NCBI GenBank assembly: GCA_019925095.2
Contig: CM034412.1
Location: 1,984,001-2,048,000, forward strand
Direction: 5' to 3'
DNA: 64,000 nucleotides
Source of the DNA: Dendrolimus kikuchii
Taxonomy: Eukaryota > Arthropoda > Insecta > Lepidoptera > Lasiocampidae
Part shown: piece by piece, positions 1-8,781 of the stretch
Layout: each line of letters opens with the position of its first letter
How positions within the stretch are numbered: the first letter of the stretch is position 1
Position numbers and translations under genes: made by a program
The notes under the pieces: generated by a model
Databases searched by the model: none
What the model saw: the letters and a program-made list of their open reading frames with translations, nothing else
What the model was told of the DNA's origin: nothing

Positions 1-463
1 TTTATTATTTCGACGTTTCGGCCACTTTTCCGTAGCCATGATCACGGAAGATAAAGATGTCAGGTATCAATGAGTATTGTTAAAGTTTTATAGCCTACCG
101 CCAACTTGTTAATTTTAATTATTTAGTTTTAATTTTGTTTATGGTTATTATTTACTCTATGGGGGCCTAATCTGATTTACCACCGCTTCGCAACATGTTG
201 TGGCTTGAAGAGAAGAAGCGGCGCAAGAAACTCTTCAGCCAACATGCCTAGCTCTACTAATTTTATATAATATTGAAATCGGTGGGAGGTAAAAATAAAA
301 GAAATTATCAGTCAAGTTGGTTTGTGTTCCGTTGCACGCAGAAAGAGCTCACAGTGTCTTGAGGTCTGGCAGTTGGTTTTGCTGGGTTTGAGTCTTGATA
401 GTTTCGATGATCGGAACCCAAACAGGGGTACTTACCAACCGTCTTCTCTATTGAAATTTGGTT
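1..463 (+). repeat. Family C repeat, copy 1 (cut by window edge)
   Basis: The block carries 'gtttcggccacttttc' and recurs over its full 463 bp without gaps at 16418-16880; I saw no difference by eye. Bases 178-255 are the reverse complement of a segment also seen at 25590-25670 and 38283-38362. Bases 300-440 recur, diverged, at 2875-3012. The copy at 16385-16880 shows that the element extends left of the window, starting near 'acggttttaagcg'. A 'gaaacgtcgg'-type end recalls Penelope-like elements, but no reverse transcriptase or GIY-YIG domain is present, so the class is open. Confidence 0.75.
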
Positions 464-742
464 ATTTTGTGATTTCAATATCTTCACGCATCATTCTAGG
501 TATGAAACGATTCTCTTTCGCGAGGATTTGTGGTTTATCGAATCTGATGTAGTGGTTGGGTTTATCCAGCGTGTGTTCACTGGTCGCAGACTTTGTAGAC
601 CTTGTGTGTTTCATATCAGCAATGTGTTATTTTACCCGTGTTTTTATGCTCCTTTCCGGCGCTTAAAGCCGTTTAAACGTAGTTTTATTATGTATACTAG
701 TCGCCAATATATTATATATTATAATAACAGCCCATAAATGTC
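464..742. other. Unassigned block absent from the second copy
   Basis: This 279-bp stretch lies between family C and SINE E and is missing from the otherwise matching segment at 16418-17389. Bases about 660-690 resemble a fragment of the family C start ('cgtagttttatta'). The reading frames here are short and unlike any protein I know. Confidence 0.5.
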
Positions 743-997
743 CCACTGCTGGGCTAGGGCCTCCCATTATAGGGGAATAGACAGTATACCCGCCACGCTT
801 GTCCAAGGCGGCTTGGCAGGTTTGACATATCGGTTATCTCGATGTGCAGGTTGCATCACGATGTTTTCCTTCACCGTTTTTAGCACATGGTAATTGTAAC
901 AATATGCACATTAGGTCCGAAAACTGCCTAAGTGGTGCATGCGTTCCGGCCAGGATCGAACCCGCGCCCTTTGAGTTCGGGACGCGTGCGCTAGCCG
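731..997 (-). repeat. SINE family E, copy 1 (tRNA-derived, head truncated)
   Basis: Read on the minus strand, the copy has a tRNA-like B box ('gggttcgatcctgg') near its 5' end and ends with the tail complementary to 'cccactgctgggct', a pattern common in lepidopteran SINEs. The A-box part of the head, visible as 'taatggctagcgc' in the copy at 32855-33088, is cut off where LINE D begins. Confidence 0.75.
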
Positions 998-1386
998 ACA
1001 CAAGCAAGAACTGCGTATCACGAAGATGATTATGCTGCGGAAAGACCGGGTCAGGAACTCCCTCACCCGCGGCAGTCTTCATGTCCGTGACATAGCAGAC
1101 AAACTGCAAGAGTGACGCTTACGTTGGTACGGCCACGTTTTACGGAGACCGGCTAATTATGTGGGGAACAAATGTCTAGCCATGGCGCTTCCGCCAGGTC
1201 CCGGTCGAAGGGGAAAGCCCAAGAAATGGCTTGACGTTGTGAAGTATGACATGCGTACCAATGCTCTCAAAACGGGGGATGCTGAAGACCGCGCGAAGTG
1301 GAGTAGAAAAAGTAGGAAAGCGGACCCTGGGCGTCGGAGTGAACGCTCCGAACGCAACCGGGTTTTAACGCTCGGATGATGATGAT
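998..1386 (+). pseudogene. LINE family D, C-terminal fragment of the ORF2-type protein
   Basis: The + strand encodes the last part of a non-LTR retrotransposon polyprotein, downstream of the reverse transcriptase: a block with RVRNSLTRGSLHVRDIA, an in-frame stop, then RLRWYGHVLRRP, GRRGKPKKWLDVVKYDMRT and GDAEDRAKW. The 'RWYGHVLRR...GRPKKRW...DMR' series is a C-terminal signature of a widespread insect LINE. One basic residue appears lost in the KKW block. The endonuclease and polymerase are absent, so this is a dead 5'-truncated fragment. Its second half recurs at 17136-17389. The LINE clade is not certain. Confidence 0.75.
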
Positions 1387-1547
1387 TATATATTTCATAT
1401 CAGCATCTCATGGGTGGATCTCAGAGAAATTGAGAGAAACCCTTGTTGGAGAGCAACCTTTGTTAAGAGCGCCGATCGCCTACACTTTTCGTCAAACAAA
1501 CTGTATACGCGCGTCTATAGTACAATTTCTATAGGCGTTAAAAATAT

Positions 1548-1750
1548 TATATACCGTCCGCGTGGAATTTGTTTTCGAAGCCCCCCCCCCCGCTTTTTCA
1601 TTGCTGCTCCGCTCCTATTGGACTTAGCGTGATGATATATAGCCTATAGCCTTCCTCGATAAATGGGCTATCTAACACTGACAGAATTTTTCAAATCAGA
1701 CCAGTAGTTCCTGAGATTAGCGCGTTTAAACAAACAAACAAACTGTTCAG
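1548..1750 (-). mobile_element. Helitron-like family K, truncated copy
   Basis: On the minus strand it matches the element at 20081-20314 ('attagcgcgtttaaac', 'gctccgctcctattgg', 'gtccgcgtggaatt'). The terminal CTAG is missing. It contains a run of 13 C at about 1579-1591. It is too short to encode anything. Confidence 0.6.
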
Positions 1751-1767
1751 CTTTATATATTAATTAG

Positions 1768-2045
1768 TATTAGATTTGGATGTTTCGGCCACTTTTCAGT
1801 AGCCATAATAGCGGAAAGTAATGTCAAGTATCAGTGAGTAATGTTAAAGTTAATAATATATGTTCATAATATTAACTACCTTCAACTTGTTCATTTTAAT
1901 TATTTAGTTTAAATTTTTGTTTATTGTCATTATTTACTTTATGGGAGCCTAGTCTAACTTACCACCGCTTCGCAACATGTTGTGGCTTAAAGAGAAGAAG
2001 CGGCGCAAGATACTTTACATCAACATGCCTAGCTCTAAAATTTTA
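1768..2045 (+). repeat. Family C repeat, diverged copy
   Basis: It carries the same order of landmarks as bases 10-260 ('gtttcggccacttttcagtag', the region with 'aacttgtt', then 'accaccgcttcgcaac' and 'agaagaagcggcgcaag') with many substitutions and small indels, so it is an older copy. Confidence 0.65.
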
Positions 2046-2402
2046 TATAAAAGCGTATTTTTTTAAACTACTATTTATTTTTCATTTTTTTGTGATTATT
2101 TAGTGATTTAATTCCCTTCTCCGTGGAAACTTTGAAAAAAGAATTAAATACACTCTTATGATAAAAGGTTTTAAATAAAATCTTTTGAGATCTTGCATAT
2201 CATGTAGCAGCAGAGAGCTAGCCAAGACAAGTAAAACGATCCCAAAGACGACGGGTCTATCTTGTTTAGTACAGGACTTCTTATGGTCACCTTCCGACTC
2301 CATAATCAGATCAGCTCTATGGTACCATATTATTGCATTGTCACCCGATATACGTGTAAAATTTCAGCTCAATCGGAAACCGGGAAGTTGATCAAATTTA
2401 AC
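2046..2402 (+). repeat. Family G repeat with 5' flank, copy 1
   Basis: The core from about 2165 ('atcatgtagcagcagag', 'gacgggtctatcttgttt', 'atttcagctcaatcgg') recurs at 18397-18650 (+), 46780-47043 (+) and 3142-3392 (-). The flank at 2046-2160 also matches 18238-18360, so the two segments were copied as a larger unit. The reading frames here follow the repeat and are not conserved. Confidence 0.7.
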
Positions 2403-2444
2403 TACGTACTACTACGTATGAAGCTAATAGAAGCTTATTCTTCT

Positions 2445-2810
2445 TCTTCTCCGTCGTCATACTCTTGGCAGAGTGGTCCTGGTCCTCATGACAGGGGTGG
2501 TGGCAAGCTTCACAATTCGCCGACTGGGCGTAACTATGTTCTAAATCTCAGCCTTTCCAACACAAACAAAAGCGCAGGGTCGACAGGGAGGAGGAGGTTT
2601 TTAGTGGGTATTGGGGTTGCTCGCTCGTGCAGCAACGCTCGGAGTCTTCCACACTATTCTGTGACGTCGATCGCGGACGGAGCACCGCCAAGAGCATACT
2701 ATTGCTGCAGTGTTATCGCCCCCGACCGACGCGTGTCGTTCCCCTAGCAACGACCCAGTTTGTGCGTAAATCGGTTAAGCATTTTCCCTCGCCTCAAAAC
2801 AAAAAAAAAA
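2445..2810 (+). repeat. LINE 3' untranslated end, R1-like (A-tailed)
   Basis: The segment includes 'tttttagtgggtat' and ends in a run of A at about 2800-2810, as expected for the 3' end of a + strand non-LTR element. Related 'ttttagtgggtat' blocks occur at 17690-17905 (+) and 33350-33600 (-). Assignment to the R1 clade rests on that motif from memory and is tentative. No coding sequence remains. Confidence 0.45.
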
Positions 2811-2874
2811 GCTTCACAATTCGTCGCCATTCCTCTCGTACTGTAGCGTATGAAGCGTATTAAAATAGATAAAA

Positions 2875-3012
2875 TAAAGAGAAAATTATCAATCGAATTA
2901 AGGAGTATTCCGGTGCACACAGAAAGACCTTATAGTGTCTTGAGATCTGGCAGTTGTTTTTGATGAGTTTGGGTCTTAATAGTTTTGATGATCGGATCCC
3001 AAACAGGTGGTA
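2875..3012 (+). repeat. Family C repeat, 3' third only
   Basis: It matches bases 300-440 ('agtgtcttgagatctggc', 'gatgatcggatcccaaac') at clearly lower identity than the copy at 16418. Confidence 0.6.
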
Positions 3013-3141
3013 GTAGATAGTAGTACAATGTATGTATGCATAGCATGAATGACTTGCCGCAACGCTGATATTGTATTTTTTACAAGCTTTTATTTAACCT
3101 GCAATGGATGTACCTATGTATGTATGTAAGTATGTATATGT

Positions 3142-3392
3142 AATCTTGCAAGTTAAATTTGGCCAACTTCCGGGTTTCCGATTGAGCTGAAATTTTGCAC
3201 ACATATGTATATCGCGTGATAATGGAATAATATGGTACCATGGAGCTGATCTGATGATGGAGTCGGATGGTGGCCATAGGAACTCATGTACTAAACAAGA
3301 TAAACCCATCGTGTTTGGACTCGTTTTACTTGTCTTGGCTAGCACTCTGCTGCTACATGATATCCAGGATCTCAAAAGCTTGTATTTAAAAA
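3142..3392 (-). repeat. Family G repeat, copy 2
   Basis: Reverse-complement copy of the core at 2165-2402. The outer edge at 3113-3141 is a degenerate ATGT microsatellite. Confidence 0.7.
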
Positions 3393-3567
3393 TGAATTTG
3401 AAACTTTAAAAAAAAAATCTTTTCGAAATTTCAAAATTCGGTGAACGAACCGCAGGTGCAAAATGTTGGCAATACACTTCGGCTCTTTCACATAATGGAT
3501 TGTCGGACGCGACTTTATTGATAAATTATTTCTTAAATAAACGAATGAATAAATTAATCGTTATTTG

Positions 3568-3718
3568 TATACATACATACATACATACATAGCTTCACGC
3601 CAGTTCCCTTGCGGGGTAGGCACGAACAACAGAGCGCCATTTAGGCTTATTCTTACACACCTCACTTGCTTCTTTCACATTCATAACTCTTGTCATGCAC
3701 GCCCGTCTGTTATTATTT
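3568..3718 (-). pseudogene. LINE family B, 3' fragment 1
   Basis: The minus strand encodes the last residues of the LINE B protein (NVKEAS-VCKNKPKWRSV... ending PARELA, then stop), followed by an (ATGT)n tail seen as TACA repeats at 3568-3590. It is truncated upstream at the RACM region. Confidence 0.75.
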
Positions 3719-3734
3719 GTATACAGGTAATAGT

Positions 3735-4050
3735 TTTTTTTTTATAGCTGGAGTACACAGACAGGCTGACGTCCCACCTGATGGAAAGCGGTTACCGTCG
3801 CCTATGGACGTTTGCAACACCAGAGATGTCACCAATGCGCTGCTGCAAAATTTTATGACACCCTTTTTGAAAAACTCCATATCGTAGCGCTGTGGGAAAA
3901 CCTCGGCTGGGAGCTTATTCCAAATCCCCACGGTACGGAAGAGAAACGATCTACAGAACCTTTGCGTACATGAGCGAAACGGCTCAAGGAAGTGGGGATG
4001 AACTCCGATGGTGAGCGATGCGATGGTATAAAGAGTCTACATAAGATAGG
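3735..4050 (-). pseudogene. LINE family L (CR1/Jockey-like), C-terminus and 3' UTR
   Basis: Read on the minus strand, a frame gives the end of a reverse-transcriptase polyprotein: GVHPHFLEPF, then WNKLPAEVFPQRYDMEFFKKGV, the 'W-N-x-L-P' block seen at the C-terminus of CR1 and Jockey elements. It is followed by a 3' UTR with 'ggtaaccgctttccatc' and a terminal A run. The UTR is the same tail that ends SINE A, so this LINE type is a good candidate partner for SINE A. Only the end of the element survives; it joins a SINE A copy directly at about 4050. Confidence 0.75.
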
Positions 4051-4054
4051 TACC

Positions 4055-4289
4055 GCCAGGTGGTAGAGCATTTGCCCGACTGGATGGCTACCACCCCTGG
4101 TCTAAAGTATGTCGCAATAACAACCTTGAGTTGTGTTCCGGCATTAGTGACCAGGTTCCAGTCTCCCTTAAGAGAGCAGCAGCGCATTTGTAGCACCTTT
4201 GGTGTTGCAAATGTCCATAGGCGATGATAACCGCTTTCCATCAAGTGGGCCGTCTGTCTGTTTGCTGAACTCCTGCAATAAAAAAAAAT
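4055..4289 (+). repeat. SINE family A, copy 1 (5' truncated)
   Basis: It begins at 'gccaggtggtagagcattt' and runs to 'ctcctgcaataaaaaaaa'. The first 75 bp of the family are missing at the junction with LINE L. Confidence 0.85.
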
Positions 4290-5987
4290 ATGGTAACAAC
4301 GACATTTGGTCTCACTGTATTTGACCCACATAAGTTCATACAAATATTTGGGTGCACGTCGATATAAAAAATTACAATTCTTTTATAAACACAATTCAAT
4401 TATTTGTTTGATGTTCTTTTTAACTCGTTTGAAATACTGACAAATAATGTGTGTACTTAAGTACCCATTTTGTACAATCTAAGACAATAAACACGATTTC
4501 TTTTTCACAAATTGAGTTTGTGAAATAACCATTTCACGTAGACTATTAACAATGCCTGAATCCTCTGTTTCTAGTTGAATATTTTTTTTAAAATCATCAA
4601 GTGTATCTAGTACACAGACGAACCTACAAGTGGAATAGATGAGGATTTTATCAGATTGTGCAAAAATATTCATGGAACTCTAAAAGTATTCTATATTCAA
4701 AGTCAGAACAATGGAGTCAGTGTTGCCAACATAAGGCTTGTTGAAACTTAAGCACTATTAGCCCTTTTCATTAACAATCCTTCATCAAACATCTGGAGTT
4801 GACGTTTTCGGTGTTATTTTATTTGGTAGCCCTGTTTTGTGGTTGTATGCTCATTCGTCTTGAGATTTGACCCCTAGCCCTGACAGATCTGGGCCGCGTC
4901 AACGGTAGGCTCCCGCAAATTAGGCTGAACGCTTGTCATAAGCGGAGCGATAGGAAGAGCGTGTTTCTTAAACGCTAGACCGTCCCAAATCTGCTGCTTT
5001 CCCGCACCCTGGCAAAAGACGATGGATGTTACACCAGGTGTTTTCGTGGATATTCTGGTAGCAGATTCTCCAGTTTGGGTATTTGGGGTCATAATTTTGT
5101 TTCTGGGATAATCGGACTATGTATCCAGACAATACGAAGAGACCTGTGCTAACTGAGAAAGTCGATGTCAAAAGACCTTGCGGTAGATCTTCAATTAGAT
5201 AGATTCACCAGATTGCTGATCAACTGGAATTGTCACTAAACTCCCCAGTCCACTCTGCTCAGAACCATTTCGATGGAAGGGAATTATTCACTAGTATCAA
5301 AGTCACAATCCTCAGCAGTGAGGGAACCACTCAGAAGAATAACGATGGCCTAAATCCCATCCCATGTGTAAAACCTAATTTGGAGACGCTGTCTGGCAGT
5401 AAGCCGGTGGGTTCAACACTGTCTCAGCGCGATCTCCTGGCAGTGGGCAGATCGTAAGCAGGATTTCACTTCAACAAAAAAGACCGTCCCAAGTAATAAG
5501 GCATTCAAGAAAAGAGTTTTAAGCGGCTTCCATGGTGATTAATTTTATTCGTCTGCGGGGACTGGGGGGTATTTGGACTTAAAGGCTGATTTACATAGAT
5601 TTGAATGAGTTAAGAAGCGAGTCTAGTTTTAAAACTGGCCTGATAGTAGTGTAACATCAGATGGGATTAGCTGATCGAAATCTTGCAACTCAAACGATAA
5701 ACTGGTTTTCTTATTATAATCCTTTTACTGCTCGGAGCACACATAACATGCTTGGAAAAATCTTATACGATTCTATAACCGGGATGTTTAGCATAGATTC
5801 GGGATATAATCTAGCTCTGTATCGAGTTGTATTTAAATCCGTTCAATCATTTTCACGGGACGCTTTGTTAGACAGAATCACAAATATTCTATAAATTGTT
5901 TTTTTTTGGAATATGCTTTAAAACGGAATCTGTATTCACCTGACTGACTTTGTTCTCTTTTTTATTTATTCATTGTATAAACTCACT
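4290..5987. other. No recognised gene; three short unassigned frames
   Basis: Open frames at 4874-5092 (-), 5230-5457 (+, rich in Ser/Thr/Asn) and 5661-5894 (+, 77 codons from an ATG) resemble no family I know, have no visible splice context and no neighbours to support them. They could be chance frames or decayed element sequence. The rest is AT-rich with nothing evident. Confidence 0.4.
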
Positions 5988-6278
5988 AAGAATACAATTT
6001 CCTGCGGCCGGGTGGCCTGTCGTCAGAGGCGACAAAACAACCCACAGCCAGGTGGTAGGGCATTTGCCCTACTGGGTGGCTACCACCCCTGATCTAAAGT
6101 ATGTCGCTATAACAACCTTAAGTTGTGTTCCGGCATTAGTGACTAGGTTCCAGTCTCCCTTAAGAAAGCAGCAGCGCATTTGTAGCACCTTGGTGTTGCA
6201 AATGTCCATAGACGATGGTAACCGCTTTCCATCAAGTGGGCTATCTGCCTATTTGTTGAACTTCTGCCATAAAAAAAG
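5988..6278 (+). repeat. SINE family A, copy 2
   Basis: Nearly full length; it starts inside the head at 'aagaatacaatttcctgc' and ends 'cttctgccataaaaaaa'. Confidence 0.85.
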
Positions 6279-6377
6279 CTCGATACTTGTACAGATTTGA
6301 AAGAGAAGAAAGAAAATTTATTTCAAATAGCGACTTACTTACATTTGCCTTAAAAAAGCATGTTTTGCGTCTTATTA

Positions 6378-6382
6378 CAGAT
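6378..6382. repeat. Target-site duplication of the BEL element, left
   Basis: 'cagat' directly precedes the 5' LTR and is repeated directly after the 3' LTR at 12879-12883. A 5-bp duplication is typical of BEL/Pao integration. Confidence 0.9.
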
Positions 6383-6729
6383 TGTTCACGCCACCGCGTA
6401 ACGAACGATGATTCCCCGAAAAAGTAATTTACCCCGCACTTCCGCGTCTCAACGATCAGTCTGAATCGATCCGTCGTAAAAACATTCACGCATCGCGCGC
6501 GCATTTGAGATATCCACCCAATTGCAATACTAATCGGGTTCCAAGAGCTTGGTGATAAGTGGCAAGTGAATCTAGTTGTGAAGCGGGAGATATATAACAA
6601 GAGAACACGCACTGCTGCTCCTGTATCGCAGACGCTCCGGTTACTCAGCTCATATTATTACGGGTGAGTCCATTTATCTCCATTCCCTCTTACCCTTGCA
6701 CCCTTGAAATCTGGCAATCGGCCAGATCA
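6383..6729 (+). repeat. BEL 5' LTR (347 bp)
   Basis: It starts 'tgttcacgccaccgcg' and ends 'cggccagatca'. A TATA-like 'tatataa' lies at 6591-6597, inside a 71-bp segment (6566-6636) that the 3' LTR lacks. The LTR is expected to hold the promoter and the polyadenylation site; I see no AATAAA. Confidence 0.92.
6591..6597 (+). promoter_or_regulatory. TATA-like box of the BEL 5' LTR
   Basis: 'tatataa', about 140 bp before the LTR end, is the only good TATA match in the LTR. It is absent from the 3' LTR because of the 71-bp deletion. Assignment as promoter is inferred. Confidence 0.5.
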
Positions 6730-6731
6730 TA

Positions 6732-6749
6732 TGGTCTTTCGAACCGAAT
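6732..6749 (+). other. Primer-binding site, resembles tRNA-Tyr 3' end
   Basis: Two bases after the 5' LTR, 'tggtctttcgaaccgaat' begins with TGG, the complement of CCA. Against the complement of an insect tRNA-Tyr 3' end as I remember it, 15 of 18 positions agree, with weaker similarity further on ('ctggcgacc'). It would prime minus-strand DNA synthesis. The tRNA identity is from memory and needs alignment. Confidence 0.6.
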
Positions 6750-7293
6750 ATTCCAACTGGCGACCTATTTATACAGTCTGCAACAACCGTATTTTGCCAT
6801 TTTATGGTTAATTCAAACCAAATTGTAAATTTTCGCATACCTAAAAAGTTAAATAAACAATCATTATCAATCTGCCCATTTACCCGTTTTCTGCCCTTGT
6901 TTTTTCTTTTTTGTTTTCTTATAAACATATTACTTCTGCCCTTATATATTTGAATACCCATTCCACATTCCTCAGATAATTACGCAAATTGCTACACGAT
7001 AACTATTTTTTGGTACGTAGGTAGGTTAATATAACCTCGAGTACGTATTCTGTACTTTATTCAGCACACCTATTCTCGAATACTTGCACTAAACGTGATA
7101 TCGGATCGATATAATAATATTGAATATTATATTCGTTTCACTCGGTGTGGTTAGCTTGCCGTGCAACTTTTATAGCTTATATATAGCTTCGTGTTTATTA
7201 AGACTCAGCGCACACGACAGTTTGATATATATATATATTTTTTTTTTTTTTCTCGTTTGCCTTTCCTTTTCTTATTGTGCACTTCTCATCGTC

Positions 7294-8778
7294 ATGCCTA
7301 CCAAATCGCAATCTGCCATCTTTATGCAAACCCATAAGTACATAACTTTCCTATTAGAGATAGCTAACCTTATATTAAAAGGAGACAAAAAGTATAGTGT
7401 AAACGATTTCATAGGGCGCTTTACAAAATTGGACGATATAAAGGGCAAGTTGGATACAGTATATTATGAGATCTTGGACTCTAAAGACCTTGACGACAAA
7501 GTGGAAAAATGGTACTTTGACTACTACACCTCGGCTATAGAAGCATATGAAAAAATTTTGGTGGCAAACATCACCATCAGCTCAAGCATCAAACCAAGCT
7601 CGCCCACATTCTCCACGTCTACTGTTCTGCCCAAAATAGATCTACCCAAATTTTCTTCCAAGCTTGAGGATTGGCCATCTTTCATAACTATTTTCAAAAG
7701 CCTTACGGACACTGCCGGTAATTTGTCAGGTGCAGTTAAATTACACTATTTATTTTCTTGCCTCTCCGGAGAAGCTCTCAGTATGGTATCACACCTCAAG
7801 GTTACCGATGAGAACTACGATGTAGCGATGACAACACTTGCCAATCGCTACGAAAATCGCCGAGTTCTCATTGATAGGTTTATAGATATGATACTAGAGT
7901 TACCCCACATCACCACCCGCTCACAAATCAGACAGTTATTTTTAGCCCCTCTTATTTCAACCCAATCGGCGCTTAAAAACCTAAACTTACCACTACATGA
8001 CTCAGACTACGTCCTAGTGTCAATAGTAGTGCGGAAGTTAAAGGGCGAGCTTCGCACATTATTTGAACGAACGCATGGGTCTTCAGACACTCTGCCCACC
8101 TTAAAGGATGTAATCACATTCTTAGAAGACCATGCACGTTGCACAGAAACTGAGACATATAACCCACCCCCCCCTCCCCTCAGCCCGACATACAGACAAA
8201 CTGAACGTGCTTCTCCCTCAGCACGGTACCAACCACGCGCTTCTGCACCCAGACCAGAAATTCGGCACGTTCGTTTTCAGCCCACTACTTCCGTCCGCCC
8301 ACCTTTAACGCGCCCTGCATATCCTCTACAAAGTCAAGCGTACCCTGTACAGTACGCTCAAGGATACCCACAGTCTACACAATATTTCGAGCCCATAGCA
8401 CAAGATTCCGCCCACCCACCAGCACCGACCAATAATTATTACTGCCCTTGGTGTCACGTTAGAGGACACAGGTTGCTGAACTGCGGTGAATACCTAAGAC
8501 AGCCTACGCAAGGGCGCTGGGATTTTATCCAAGCTCATGAACGGTGCCGTAAGTGTCTAGGACCCCATTACTCTGACGAGTGCAGATCCACAGGACGGTG
8601 TAGAGAATGTGATAGCGAGAAACACCATACCACCTTACATCGCAGTGGCTTTGAATCACCCACATATGACAATTCTCACCTCTTGCCCCCACAACTAAGA
8701 GGACAAGAACACACCCGCCCAACCACGGAATCAAGAAACTCTTCTCGTCGTAATTCACCTATTAATTCACAACAATGA
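7294..8778 (+). CDS. gag: BEL Gag (DUF1759, CCHC knuckles), 494 aa to a UGA
   Basis: Structural protein of the retrotransposon particle. I start it at the ATG at 7294 (MPTKSQSAIF); the frame is open upstream to about 7120 but that part has no ATG and includes a T-rich tract. Residues from about 113 (PKIDLPKFSSKLEDWPSF) to about 290 match the DUF1759 region found in BEL/Pao Gag. A Pro/Gln/Tyr-rich linker follows. Three zinc-knuckle-like motifs then appear: C384-x2-C-x4-H-x4-C, C418-x2-C-x3-H-x4-C and C436-x2-C-x4-H-x4-H; these bind RNA in related proteins. The frame stops at TGA 8776-8778 and continues open beyond it in the same frame, so Gag-Pol would arise by readthrough if the stop is programmed. 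In most BEL elements I know of, gag and pol form one frame. Confidence 0.9.
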   Translation: MPTKSQSAIFMQTHKYITFLLEIANLILKGDKKYSVNDFIGRFTKLDDIKGKLDTVYYEILDSKDLDDKVEKWYFDYYTSAIEAYEKILVANITISSSIKPSSPTFSTSTVLPKIDLPKFSSKLEDWPSFITIFKSLTDTAGNLSGAVKLHYLFSCLSGEALSMVSHLKVTDENYDVAMTTLANRYENRRVLIDRFIDMILELPHITTRSQIRQLFLAPLISTQSALKNLNLPLHDSDYVLVSIVVRKLKGELRTLFERTHGSSDTLPTLKDVITFLEDHARCTETETYNPPPPPLSPTYRQTERASPSARYQPRASAPRPEIRHVRFQPTTSVRPPLTRPAYPLQSQAYPVQYAQGYPQSTQYFEPIAQDSAHPPAPTNNYYCPWCHVRGHRLLNCGEYLRQPTQGRWDFIQAHERCRKCLGPHYSDECRSTGRCRECDSEKHHTTLHRSGFESPTYDNSHLLPPQLRGQEHTRPTTESRNSSRRNSPINSQQ

Positions 8779-8781
8779 CTA
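8776..8781 (+). other. In-frame TGA-CTA at the gag-pol boundary
   Basis: The stop TGA is followed directly by CTA. UGA-CUA is an established context for stop-codon readthrough, known in alphaviruses and some animal mRNAs. After it, the same frame is free of stops to 11062. It lies after the zinc knuckles and before the protease, where retroelements usually place a recoding signal. It could also be a simple nonsense mutation. Confidence 0.6.

Noticed and set aside
322..737. Overlapping + strand frames of 69-76 codons
   Set aside because: One starts at a non-ATG codon, they overlap family C and an unassigned block, and resemble no protein.
5230..5457. Possible exon encoding a Ser/Thr-rich peptide
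   Set aside because: No splice signals, similarity or conservation can be shown from sequence alone.
7120..7293. 58-codon extension of Gag upstream of the ATG
   Set aside because: It would start at TTG and includes a run of T giving an artificial hydrophobic stretch; the ATG at 7294 precedes the conserved Gag sequence.
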